Source: an uncultured Lentisphaeria bacterium (GTDB lineage Bacteria > Verrucomicrobiota > Lentisphaeria > Victivallales > UBA1829). Taken from it: a DNA stretch of 35,758 nt. The DNA lies in the NCBI GenBank assembly GCA_949287225.1, contig CASEFP010000207.1, positions 1 to 35,758 of the forward strand. Reading direction: 5' to 3'. Below, piece by piece: positions 8,562 through 16,694 of this stretch. The position numbers and the translations under genes are program-made. The notes beneath the pieces were generated by a model. The model ran no database searches. It was not told the origin of the DNA and saw nothing but the letters and a program-made list of their open reading frames with translations. Numbering within the stretch: the first letter of the stretch is position 1; each line of letters starts with the position of its first letter.

Positions 8562-9523
8562 AGCAGCGCTCCTCCCAGCATCATCATTGCAAACACAAGC
8601 GAACCTGCCGCAGTCAGGCGTTCCGCGCGGAAGAGATCCTGCGCGACAAGTTCCGCACGCCCGTTTCCCCAGAAGGGATACTCTTCAACTTCGCCGTCAT
8701 ACACGGTCGGCCCGCCGAGACGGATTCCCAGCGCGCCGGCGAACGACGCCATGCCGTAACAGGAGTTCGGGCTCGGATGATCCTTTCTGTGACGGATTGC
8801 CGTCCGCAGCGTCTCCCATACTTTACCACCGCAAAACAGAGTTGCAAACGCGATTGCGAACATCGTAAGGCGCGCGGGAATCCAGTGGAGCAGATCGTCC
8901 ATGCGCGCCGCGGCCTTTCCGAATTTTTCATAGCGCTCATTGTGATAGCCCCAGCAGGCGTCAAGCGTATTGGCCGTGCGCAGGAACACCGCTCCGGCGG
9001 CGAGTCCGGGCACTCCGAAGGCGAAATAGCCGGGAACGGCCCAGAACAGCGCGCTGTTCACACCGTCGATCCCGTTTTCCCCGAGCGACTCGATCGCGCC
9101 CCTTACGATTGAGGAAGGATCCAGCTCCGCCGTGTCGCGGCTGACGATCATCGAAAGCGCCCGGCGTGCCTCCGGGAGATCCCCGTGCGCCAAGGGACGG
9201 CGGATCGCCTCCGCGTGGTCGATCAGACTCCGCAACGCAATGCAGAAATAGAGCCATACGCCCGCGACCGGCACGCCGAACCAGAGATTGACGCGGCACG
9301 CCGCCCAGGTGACAATCCAGGCGGAAAAGGTGCAGATGCCGACCAGAATCAGCCAGCCCGCCGCTCCCGCGCAGATGCCGTCTGACACCTTGCGGCAAAG
9401 TGTTTCAACGACGGAGGCGAAGCGGCCCGCCAGCGCCACGGGATGCCATTTCGTATGCGGATCGCCGAGGAGAAAATCCAGCAGGAAGGCGAGAAGAAAA
9501 ACAGTCAGAAGCGGAAGAATCAT
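8537..9523 (-). CDS. cbiB: Adenosylcobinamide-phosphate synthase CbiB (CobD of the aerobic nomenclature)
   Basis: CbiB amidates adenosylcobyric acid with aminopropanol or its phosphate, building the nucleotide-loop linker at the membrane. The 328-residue protein begins with a hydrophobic segment followed by DFLLGDPHTKWHPV, the family signature. RDTAELDPSSIVRGAIES, ENGIDGVNSALFWA and DDLLHWIPARLT are further conserved blocks. The ATG at 9523 is chosen because GGGGAGGCAC precedes it and it overlaps the cbiA stop as ATGA. The frame continues upstream for 79 more codons within cbiA, but that part looks unnatural. It works with the CobD half of the 16691-19258 fusion, which makes aminopropanol phosphate. 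Confidence 0.94.
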   Translation of the reverse strand: MILPLLTVFLLAFLLDFLLGDPHTKWHPVALAGRFASVVETLCRKVSDGICAGAAGWLILVGICTFSAWIVTWAACRVNLWFGVPVAGVWLYFCIALRSLIDHAEAIRRPLAHGDLPEARRALSMIVSRDTAELDPSSIVRGAIESLGENGIDGVNSALFWAVPGYFAFGVPGLAAGAVFLRTANTLDACWGYHNERYEKFGKAAARMDDLLHWIPARLTMFAIAFATLFCGGKVWETLRTAIRHRKDHPSPNSCYGMASFAGALGIRLGGPTVYDGEVEEYPFWGNGRAELVAQDLFRAERLTAAGSLVFAMMMLGGALLWNTLTKL

Positions 9524-10878
9524 TTTTTCAGTGCCTCCCCCCATTGCCGCGCGGCCTCCGGATTCGAGGCGAAATGAAGATGCGCGTAACTCCCGCAGAC
9601 CGTGCCGCGCAAAGCTCCCGCGCTGGAAAAGACCGCGAGATTCCGGACATTCCGCGCCTCGAAGAGTTCCGTGCAATCCTCTTCCGAACGAGCACTCGAA
9701 TAATGGAATTCGTGCCCGCGCAGACGGCATCCTTTCCGGAAAACGGAATCGGCGACGCAATGCAGCTCCCGATAGCCGAGAGAATTCAAATGATCATTCA
9801 TCCGAGCCTCTCCGGGGAGAAGTCCCAGCATGGGATGACGTACCCCGTGAAAATCCGTCAGCGATTCCAGAAGATAGAGGTAGCCGCCGCATTCGCCGTA
9901 AATCCATTTGCCCTGTGCGGCAAATGCACGGATTGAATCGAGCATGGAATGGTTTTCCGCTAGCTGCGCGCCGTAAAGTTCGAGGAAGCCGCCGCCGAGA
10001 TAAACGCCGTCGATGTTTTCCGGAAGCGCATCGTCATGAAGCGGGGAGAAATCGACAAGCTCCGCGCCGGCCTCCCGCAGAAGGCGGAAATTGTCCTCGT
10101 AATAGAAGCAGAATGCCTCGTCACGGGCGACCGCAAGCCGGACCGATGCGGGAGGCGGCGCGGAGGCGTCTTCCTCCTCGTCGTCGGGACGTTCCGCAAC
10201 ATCGGAGACGGCGGCGAGAAGCGCGTCCAGATCCATTTCCTCCTCGACGGCATCCGCCAGAGCGTCGAGCCACGCGTCCGAAACGCTGTTCCAGGACAAT
10301 CCGAGATGACGTTCGGGAAGTTTCCACTTCGGGTTGCGCCGAAGCGTGCCGAGCAGGGGCGGAAGGTCCGCGGCCTTGAGGGCGTCGCGAAGGAGCAGAG
10401 CGTGTTCCGGGGAACCGGTGAAAGTTGCGGCGACTCCGGCAATCCGGACAGTCGAACGCCATTGGGCAAATCCCTTCACAAGCGGCGCGATGGAGCCGGA
10501 GAGTCCGCGCGCATTGACGGCAAGAAGGACGGGAAGATCAAGAAGCGAGGCGATTTCTCCGCTGCTTCCGGCGGTCGAGTCCGGGCGTATGCCGTCATAG
10601 AGGCCCATCACCCCTTCGACGACGGCAACATCCGCATCGGCAAGATTGGCGGCAAACGATTCGCGCACGCCCTCATGCCCCATCAGATAAGTATCCAGAT
10701 TGATGGAGGGACGCCCTGCCGCCTGACGGTGAAAGAAGGGATCGATGTAGTCCGGACCGCATTTGAACGGCGCAACATGAAGACCGCGACGGGTGAAGGC
10801 ACGCATCAGTGCGAGAGCGAGCGTTGTTTTTCCGCTGCCGGAATTCACGCCGCCGATCAGAAACGCCGGTATTTTCAT
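9520..10878 (-). CDS. cbiA: Cobyrinate a,c-diamide synthase CbiA
   Basis: CbiA uses ATP and glutamine to amidate the a and c side chains of cob(II)yrinate. The 452-residue protein has a dethiobiotin synthetase-like ATPase half with the P-loop GGVNSGSGKTT (9-19), followed by CGPDYIDP (40-47). The C-terminal class I glutamine amidotransferase domain has the nucleophile Cys330 in YGECGGYLYL and a late His in YAHLHFASNP. An acidic linker around 230-240 (DDEEED) is unusual in composition. AGGGAGATGAT precedes the ATG. Upstream there is a 0.5 kb repeat block instead of the tight overlap seen elsewhere in the operon, so this gene may depend on read-through or its own promoter. Confidence 0.95.
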   Translation of the reverse strand: MKIPAFLIGGVNSGSGKTTLALALMRAFTRRGLHVAPFKCGPDYIDPFFHRQAAGRPSINLDTYLMGHEGVRESFAANLADADVAVVEGVMGLYDGIRPDSTAGSSGEIASLLDLPVLLAVNARGLSGSIAPLVKGFAQWRSTVRIAGVAATFTGSPEHALLLRDALKAADLPPLLGTLRRNPKWKLPERHLGLSWNSVSDAWLDALADAVEEEMDLDALLAAVSDVAERPDDEEEDASAPPPASVRLAVARDEAFCFYYEDNFRLLREAGAELVDFSPLHDDALPENIDGVYLGGGFLELYGAQLAENHSMLDSIRAFAAQGKWIYGECGGYLYLLESLTDFHGVRHPMLGLLPGEARMNDHLNSLGYRELHCVADSVFRKGCRLRGHEFHYSSARSEEDCTELFEARNVRNLAVFSSAGALRGTVCGSYAHLHFASNPEAARQWGEALKK

Positions 10879-10902
10879 ATCATCTCCCTAAAAAATTTAA
10901 AT

Positions 10903-11404
10903 ATGCGCGCGAAGCTGCGCAATTAAAAATATGCACGCGAAGCTGCGCAATTAAAAAAATAATTTGCAAAGCAAATTATGATTCGTGCAGGACTCTCAGT
11001 CCTGCCGCGGTCCAGCTGCGTAAGCTGGTCGTGCGGAGCACGAAACAAAAATTGCTGCGACAAAACCTGCGGTCATTCTCTCAGAGAAAATCCTTTTTTT
11101 TATTTTTTTATTTTCATTGCTGCGCAAGAAAAATATTTCGCGTTCCGCACGAAACAAAAATTGCTGCGCAAAAAACTGCGGTCATTGTCTCAGAGAAAAT
11201 CCTTTTTTTTATTTTTTTATTTTCATTGCTGCGCAAGAAACTGCGGTCATTGTCTCAGAGAAAATCCTTTTTTTTATTTTTTTATTTTCATTGCTGCGCA
11301 AGAAAATATTTCGCAGCTCCGCGCGACCAGCGTCTCGCCGCTGGACCGCGACAAGGGCCAGCGGCCCTTGACCCCGAGAAAAATGCTCTGCATTTTTCCG
11401 TTTC
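10903..11404. repeat. Mosaic block of hairpin repeats interrupting the cobalamin operon
   Basis: No gene is supported here. The block starts with two tandem 28-base units containing GCGAAGCTGCGCAATTAAAAA (split across 10903-10957). It then holds stem-loops: 10959-10979 (9-bp stem, loop AAA), 10987-11005 (GCAGGACT/AGTCCTGC, loop CTC), 11012-11028 (CCAGCT/AGCTGG), 11029-11043 (TCGTGC/GCACGA, loop GGA), 11327-11344 (CCAGCG/CGCTGG), 11352-11370 (CAAGGGCC/GGCCCTTG, loop AGC) and 11379-11397 (AAAAATGC/GCATTTTT, loop TCT). Most loops are three bases. The right part (11327-11404) is an inverted relative of 35497-35570, and the left part (10951-11046) is a direct relative of 35640-35732. On the operon strand the 11379-11397 hairpin ends in five Ts and might attenuate transcription. 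Confidence 0.85.
11067..11305. repeat. Three 65-base direct repeats, two of them exactly tandem
   Basis: Copies lie at 11067-11131, 11176-11240 and 11241-11305. Each begins CTGCGGTCATT, passes through CTCAGAGAAAATCC and a long T/A tract, and ends in TTGCTGCGCAAGAAA. The second and third are adjacent and identical; the first differs by one base (C for G at 11078). Because 65 is not a multiple of three, the open frames that cross them (such as the one starting at 10978) change phase between copies. That argues against coding and for recent duplication by slippage or recombination. Confidence 0.9.
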
Positions 11405-13210
11405 CTACGGGGTTGTTTTTTTCGTCTGTCGCGCGACAGCGACCGTCACCGGACCGCAGACCGTCTTTCCCGTCACCAGGCTTGCCCCCTCCCCCGCCGC
11501 AAGCAGAGACGCCGCCTCCGAAACCGAATGGATTCCCAGGTGTTTCATCGCATACTCGGAAGGATGTTCCACCTTCTGCGCATTCAATTCTTTTTCTGAG
11601 AAAAAACGCAGTTCCTTTCCCGTCTCGCGCGCAAATTCCAGCAAGCCCTTCTCCTTTTTCTTGAGATCCGCGCTCGCAAAACCGTCCACGCAGTCCATCA
11701 GAATCCCGGAGCGCTCCAGCACCTCCGCGACCGCCGCTTTCAAGGATGCAGAACGCGTCCCCTTCCGGCATCCGATCCCGACAAAACAGTGCGGCGCCTC
11801 CATCCGGAGCACCGTTTCCGTTTCCGGAATCGAAACGGAAATATCCCGGCTCTCCCCGGCAAACACAATCCGCGCGTCATCCGCGTAGAAACACTCATAC
11901 AGCACGCGCGGCATCCTCACTTCCACACGCCCGTTTTCCAGCAGATGCGAACTCACCTTCAGGATCGCGCCCGGATTGCTCACGCGATAATGGAAGCGGG
12001 AGGCGAGTTCATCGAACGCCGTCATACCGCGCACATCGCTGGCGGTCGTCACGACCGCCTTTCCGCCTGTGATCCGCGCGACTTCCGAGGCCAGACGGTT
12101 TGCGCCGCCGAGGTGTCCGCTCAGCAGACTGACCGCATAGTCCCCGCGCTCATCGCAGACAACCACCGCCGGATCCGACGTCTTGCTTCCGCACAACGGC
12201 GCAATATGCCTGACCACAATGCCCGCCGCCATCACCATGACAAATCCGCGGTAACTCTTCCACGCCTGCGCAATCGCCTGTTTCGACCTCCCGTCCGGAT
12301 AAATGACGCGGCGGTGCACCGGAACAAGCGTAGCATATTTTTCCGGCACGAACACATCGGCTTCCGCAAGCCCGGAAGCGATCTCCAGCGCCTTGGCGAT
12401 CCCTTCGCGCGTCATGGCGAACACCGCGCATTGCCCGCGAAATGATTCCGATCCGGCACCGCGGTAGCCGTGCGCGAAATTGCGGTCGTACAGACACGAG
12501 AGTCCGCCCTGTTCGCGGTTCAGGACCTTCCCGACCACAATCATCGCCTGACGCTTGATCCCGGCTTCCTCGACGCGACCGGCAATATCCGCCAACGTGC
12601 CGCGCACAATTTTCTCATTCTCCCAGCTTGCGCGGTAGACGACGGCAACCGGCGTATCCTCCGGACGGCCTGCTGCGCGCAGTTTGTCGATCAGCGCACG
12701 CATGTTCCCCGCGCTCAGGAAGATGCACATCGTGCAGTCATGCGCGGCAAGAGAGGAAAGCGCCTCCTTTTCCGGCACCGGCGTGCGGCCCGCGTCGCGG
12801 GTCATGATGACGCTCATGCTCAAGCCGGGCATCGTGTATTCCGTCTTCAGCGCGGCAGCCGCGGCGAATGCGCTGCTCACACCGGGCACGACATCATAGG
12901 GTATGCACTGTCTGTCCAGTTCGCGGTACTGCTCGGACACCGCCCCGTACATCGCGGGATCGCCGGTATGCAGACGCACCACACTCTTCCCCGCGCGATA
13001 CCCGTTGCACAGAAGTGCAAGCACTTCATCCAGAGAGAGTTTCGCACTGTTGACCAGTTCCGCGTTCCGCGCGTAATCCAGAAGTTTCTCATTCACCAGC
13101 GAACCGGCGTAGACCACCAGATCCGCGTGTTTCAGCGCCTCCGCCCCGCGGATTGTAATCAGATCGGGCGCTCCGGGGCCCGCGCCGACAAACGTAATTT
13201 TCCCGTTCAT
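11405..13210 (-). CDS. CbiF-CbiG fusion: precorrin-4 C11-methyltransferase plus cobalt-precorrin-5A hydrolase
   Basis: The 601-residue protein joins two consecutive steps of the anaerobic corrin pathway. Residues 1-250 are a SAM-dependent CbiF/CobM methyltransferase: VGAGPGAPDLITIRG at 8-22, HTGDPAMYGA at 81-90 and VVPGVSSAFAA at 107-117. Residues about 260-601 are CbiG: VFVPEKYA, VMVMAAGIVVRHIAPL at 324-339, SLLSGHLGGANRLA at 361-374, and a C-terminal domain with VGIGCRKGT. CbiG opens the delta-lactone of cobalt-precorrin-5A and releases acetaldehyde. The ATG at 13210 has AAAGGGGA before it and overlaps the cbiET stop as ATGA; the frame continues upstream inside cbiET but is not protein-like there. 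Confidence 0.94.
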   Translation of the reverse strand: MNGKITFVGAGPGAPDLITIRGAEALKHADLVVYAGSLVNEKLLDYARNAELVNSAKLSLDEVLALLCNGYRAGKSVVRLHTGDPAMYGAVSEQYRELDRQCIPYDVVPGVSSAFAAAAALKTEYTMPGLSMSVIMTRDAGRTPVPEKEALSSLAAHDCTMCIFLSAGNMRALIDKLRAAGRPEDTPVAVVYRASWENEKIVRGTLADIAGRVEEAGIKRQAMIVVGKVLNREQGGLSCLYDRNFAHGYRGAGSESFRGQCAVFAMTREGIAKALEIASGLAEADVFVPEKYATLVPVHRRVIYPDGRSKQAIAQAWKSYRGFVMVMAAGIVVRHIAPLCGSKTSDPAVVVCDERGDYAVSLLSGHLGGANRLASEVARITGGKAVVTTASDVRGMTAFDELASRFHYRVSNPGAILKVSSHLLENGRVEVRMPRVLYECFYADDARIVFAGESRDISVSIPETETVLRMEAPHCFVGIGCRKGTRSASLKAAVAEVLERSGILMDCVDGFASADLKKKEKGLLEFARETGKELRFFSEKELNAQKVEHPSEYAMKHLGIHSVSEAASLLAAGEGASLVTGKTVCGPVTVAVARQTKKTTP

Positions 13211-14421
13211 AAATCCCCTTTCTTTGCAAAAACCGCAAGCGTGACCGGATTCTCCGCCTTGCAGCAGAAACTCCCCGCAAGCGGAAGAGCCCGGGCGATG
13301 TTCAGCGTCAGAAGTTCGCGCCGGTATTCCTTCAATACACTCGACAAAACGCTGACGCTCTCGACAAGAACCGCCGTCGCGGCAAGGACGCCTCCGGGAG
13401 CAAGACGCGCAAAAGATTGTTTCAGAATCTCTTCCAGCTCCGCCCCGCCGCCACCGACAAAGACAAAGTCCGGATCGGGCAGCTCTTTTTCCTTCTTGGA
13501 AAAGGCTCCTTCGCAGAGATGATAATTTTCGAGATTCTCCCGCTCGGCATTGCATCGGATATTCGCCGCACGGGAGCCGGAACGCTCGACGGCATACACC
13601 TGAAGTGTGGGGCACAATCCCGCCGCCTCCAGGCCGACTGAACCGCTGCCCGCGCCGACATCCCACATCACGCCGGAATGCAGACGCAGTTTGGAGAGAA
13701 CGACCGCGCGCACCTCCGGATGCGTAATCACATTGCCGTCATGCACATACGACGCATCGTCCAGTCCCAGAGGCAGTTCCGGCGCGCTGGAAGATGGAAA
13801 CAGAACGAGAATCGAAAGCGAACGGTCCGCGCGCGTGTCATTGGCAATCGCGCCGAGCGTGGACGATTCCATCCATTCGGATTCCGTTCCGAGATCGCAT
13901 CCGACGGCGGCGCGCCGCCCCGCGCCGGCGGGATACGCGGCGATCAATCCCGAAGCGACATGCTGCGCGGAACGTTTCGCATCGCAGTAAATGACGGCAA
14001 GCCCGGAAGAGAGCATCCGCCGCCATGGAAGAGATTCCTTCCCGTGCACGCTGAAATGCGACGCCTTCTCCCAGGGAATCCCCAGTTTTGCAGACAGGAC
14101 CTGAAACGCCGTCACCTGCGGATGAAAACGCAGACGCTCCGGGGGAAAACAGTTGAGGAGCGTTCCGCCGATCCCGTTGTAAAGCGGGTCGCCGGAAGCC
14201 AGCACAAGCGCCCGTCTCCCCGTCAGAGCCTGAACCAGCGCCGACGGGTCGCGCAGGATGGCGCCGTCCAGTTCGATTTTCCGCGCGGAGCATTCGCCAA
14301 GGAGCGCAAGAATGCGGCGCCCTCCGGCAATCACTTCCGCCTGCGCGGCGAGCGCCCGCACTTCCGGACTCAATCCAGAAGCGGACACTCCCGCCACATC
14401 AATCCATGCTTCCACCTTCAT
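13207..14421 (-). CDS. cbiET: CbiE-CbiT fusion: precorrin-6B C5,15-methyltransferase (decarboxylating)
   Basis: This 404-residue protein carries both methyltransferases that add methyl groups at C5 and C15 and remove the C12 acetate carboxyl. The CbiE half (about 1-205) has VLASGDPLYNGIGGTL, a tetrapyrrole methylase signature. The CbiT half (about 215-404) has the SAM-binding motif DVGAGSGSVGLEA at 254-266. The same fusion is called CobL in the aerobic pathway. It overlaps cbiD upstream and cbiFG downstream by four bases each. Confidence 0.95.
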   Translation of the reverse strand: MKVEAWIDVAGVSASGLSPEVRALAAQAEVIAGGRRILALLGECSARKIELDGAILRDPSALVQALTGRRALVLASGDPLYNGIGGTLLNCFPPERLRFHPQVTAFQVLSAKLGIPWEKASHFSVHGKESLPWRRMLSSGLAVIYCDAKRSAQHVASGLIAAYPAGAGRRAAVGCDLGTESEWMESSTLGAIANDTRADRSLSILVLFPSSSAPELPLGLDDASYVHDGNVITHPEVRAVVLSKLRLHSGVMWDVGAGSGSVGLEAAGLCPTLQVYAVERSGSRAANIRCNAERENLENYHLCEGAFSKKEKELPDPDFVFVGGGGAELEEILKQSFARLAPGGVLAATAVLVESVSVLSSVLKEYRRELLTLNIARALPLAGSFCCKAENPVTLAVFAKKGDL

Positions 14422-15497
14422 AAAAGTCTCTCTCCCGAGTCATGGTAAAGCGCAATTTCCGTTTTCATATCGCTTCCGCCCCACGCGGAAAAGTATTCCA
14501 TTGCCCTGTCGCGGCACCGGAGCAGAATCGTGCGGTAAAGTTCCGCGGACACGGCGGAAGCCAGTTCCCCCATCGTCGAAAAATGTTCCAGTTCCACATC
14601 GGAGGGAAGCTCCGGAACGATTTCACGGAGACGCGGAAGCATCATCGCCGCCTTGTGCGCATGGGTATTGCGCTCGCCGCAGGCATATTTGAAGAGCTTC
14701 CCCGCCATGCATCCGACAATCAGGTGTTTCAATCCCGCCTTCCTTGCCGCGTTTACGGCGGTGTAAATAAAGTCGCCGATCCGGACGATCTCCCGCCCGC
14801 CGAGGAACGGGAAATCCCCTGCCAGCGCCGCGGCCGTGCGTCCTCCCGTCGCCAGCGCCGCACAACTGCCCCCCTCCGCAGCGATACACCGGAGCTGAAG
14901 CGCAATCGAGGCGGCATAGGCGGCATTGGAATAGGGATACACGATCCCCGAATTGCCGAGAATGGAGATGCCGCCCGTGATCCCGAGCACGGGATTGAGC
15001 GTCTTTTCCGCGAGAGCCTCTCCTTCCGGAACCTCAATATGGACCACCAGACGCTCCGCTGTGCGCCCGAATCCGGCAAACGCGAGATTCTCCGCAATCA
15101 TGCGGCGCGGCCCCGGATTCACGGCATAATGCCCGGGCGGCACATTGAGCCCGCGCCGCGTCACGATTCCGACCCCCTGCCCGCCGCGCAGAAACAAAGT
15201 TCCCTTCCCGCACGGCACCTCGAATCCGCGCGGATCCGGTTTGTCCGGCGGAAGGAGCGAGACAACAATATGCGCCCCCGTCGTCACATCCGGATCATCC
15301 CCGCCGTCCTTCCGCACGACCGCGCGGGAGGGCGCAGCCTCCTGAACAGGCACTTCAAGAACAGAACCGTCCGGCAGACGGAGCGGAACGCTTTCGCATT
15401 TCGCCCCGGTCCTGCGGCAGAGATACGCTGCACAGGCGGCCGCGGCGGCGGCGCTTCCCGTCGTAAATCCGCATCGCAATAAGGCTTTTTCCGTCAT
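14418..15497 (-). CDS. cbiD: Cobalt-precorrin-5B C1-methyltransferase CbiD
   Basis: CbiD methylates C1 of the contracted ring and is a marker of the anaerobic (early cobalt insertion) pathway. The 359-residue protein starts MTEKALLRCGFTTGSAAAAA, matching the family opening (R.G.TTGTCAAAA-like). Later come DPDVTTGAHIV, GRTAEALPL-like and CMAGKLFKYACG blocks. The ATG at 15497 is preferred: GGAGA lies about ten bases upstream, while the ATG at 15506 would have it directly adjacent. The stop of cbiC is one base before this start. Confidence 0.94.
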   Translation of the reverse strand: MTEKALLRCGFTTGSAAAAAACAAYLCRRTGAKCESVPLRLPDGSVLEVPVQEAAPSRAVVRKDGGDDPDVTTGAHIVVSLLPPDKPDPRGFEVPCGKGTLFLRGGQGVGIVTRRGLNVPPGHYAVNPGPRRMIAENLAFAGFGRTAERLVVHIEVPEGEALAEKTLNPVLGITGGISILGNSGIVYPYSNAAYAASIALQLRCIAAEGGSCAALATGGRTAAALAGDFPFLGGREIVRIGDFIYTAVNAARKAGLKHLIVGCMAGKLFKYACGERNTHAHKAAMMLPRLREIVPELPSDVELEHFSTMGELASAVSAELYRTILLRCRDRAMEYFSAWGGSDMKTEIALYHDSGERLL

Positions 15498-15498
15498 T

Positions 15499-16164
15499 TC
15501 AGGCATTCTCCATGAGTCCGTGAAGCGAGGCGACCGCAAGCGGACTCCCCCCGCGGCGGCCTTCCAGAACAATATGCGGCACATCCGTCAGGCGCAGAAG
15601 CTCCTTTGATTCCGTCACGTTCACAAACCCGACCGGCATCCCGACAATCAGCGCAGGACGGACAGCACCATCGGCGATCAGCTCCATCAGACCGGCAAGC
15701 GCAAGCGGTGCATTGCCGCAGAGGAAAATCGCGCCGTCAAGCTCGCGCGCATAAAGACGCACCGACGCCAGCGCACGGGTGATCCCTTCGTGTGCGGCGA
15801 ACTCCGCCACGGCGGGCTCCGCAACCGGACAGAGGATCGACTCGCGCGAATACTCTGCGTGAAAGCGTTTCAGTTTCGGCACCGAGAGTCCCGCGCGGAT
15901 CATGTTCGAGTCCGAATAAATGCGCGCCCCGGAGCGGAGCGCCGCAAGTCCGGCTCCGACAGGATCGTTCCGGAACACAAGCGTGTCCAGAATCGAAAAA
16001 TCGGCGCTCGTATGCACAAGGCGCCGGGCGACATGCCACTCTTTTTCCGAAAAACGCCTCCGCACCTCCGGACGCACCTCCGCGTCGATTCTGCGGAAGC
16101 TTTCCCGCTCGATTCCGGCACCGTCGCTGTTCCATGCAATCGCGTCAAACAAAGAGTTCCTCAT
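15499..16164 (-). CDS. cbiC: Cobalt-precorrin-8 methylmutase CbiC
   Basis: CbiC moves the methyl group from C11 to C12, giving cobyrinate. The 221-residue protein contains RRLVHTSADFSI, whose histidine is the general acid of the family. Other conserved blocks are GARIYSDSNMIRAG, GNAPLALAGLMELI and GMPVGFVNVTESKE. It follows cobO after two bases and precedes cbiD by one base, so the three are one translational unit. The length is normal. Confidence 0.95.
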   Translation of the reverse strand: MRNSLFDAIAWNSDGAGIERESFRRIDAEVRPEVRRRFSEKEWHVARRLVHTSADFSILDTLVFRNDPVGAGLAALRSGARIYSDSNMIRAGLSVPKLKRFHAEYSRESILCPVAEPAVAEFAAHEGITRALASVRLYARELDGAIFLCGNAPLALAGLMELIADGAVRPALIVGMPVGFVNVTESKELLRLTDVPHIVLEGRRGGSPLAVASLHGLMENA

Positions 16165-16166
16165 TT

Positions 16167-16694
16167 TCAGAAATCCACTCCTTTCACTGCCAAGACACCG
16201 TTCCGGTACGGGTGGCGCACCTCCCCAATCTCCGAAACGAGATCGCAGAGATTCCGCACCTCCTCCGGCGCGTGCCGCCCGGTGAGGATGACATGCAGTC
16301 CGGACCGCTTCTCTTTCAGCGCATCGGAAACCTCCTGAACGGAAATCATTCCGCGCGACAGCGCAATATTGAGTTCGTCGAGAATCAGGAGCTCCCCGTC
16401 GAAACGGGATAAAAGCTCTTTTGCGCGCTCCCAGCCTTCCCGCGCGGCGGCGGTGTGGTCGCCGGGCTGAGTGGTGCGCCCGAGCCCGTGCTGTTCAAAA
16501 ATCATATCGGGGAAATATTTGCGGAAAAAGCGCATTTCCCCGGTCTCGCGCCCCCCCTTCACGAACTGCACGACGGCGACGCGCCAGTCCCATCCGAGCG
16601 CGCGCAATGCAATCCCGAACGCGGCGGAACTCTTTCCTTTGCCGTTTCCGGTGAAATTGAGAATCAGGCCTTTTTCCGTTTCCATTCTGTTCAC
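16167..16694 (-). CDS. cobO: Cob(I)yrinic acid a,c-diamide adenosyltransferase CobO (BtuR family)
   Basis: The enzyme attaches the 5'-deoxyadenosyl group to cobalt. The 175-residue protein has the inverted-orientation P-loop FTGNGKGKSSAAFG near residues 14-27, followed by GWDWRVAVVQFVKG and LLILDELNIALSRGM, all typical of the CobA/CobO/BtuR family rather than PduO or EutT. The GTG at 16694 overlaps the stop of the preceding gene as GTGA; an ATG three codons later (16685) is an alternative. The family also salvages imported corrinoids, which fits the adjacent transporter. Confidence 0.94.
   Translation of the reverse strand: MNRMETEKGLILNFTGNGKGKSSAAFGIALRALGWDWRVAVVQFVKGGRETGEMRFFRKYFPDMIFEQHGLGRTTQPGDHTAAAREGWERAKELLSRFDGELLILDELNIALSRGMISVQEVSDALKEKRSGLHVILTGRHAPEEVRNLCDLVSEIGEVRHPYRNGVLAVKGVDF

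Noticed and set aside
10903..11404. CRISPR array
   Set aside because: The repeats are not regularly spaced by unique spacers; they are self-complementary modules and direct tandem copies, and no cas gene is present.
10879..11404. Insertion sequence
   Set aside because: No transposase frame, no terminal inverted repeats framing a unit and no clear target-site duplication.
10809..11888. Plus-strand frames through the repeat block with FFYFFIFIAAQ-like repeats
   Set aside because: The repeated peptide comes from 65-base DNA repeats that shift frame between copies, and the frames run on into the antisense of cbiFG.
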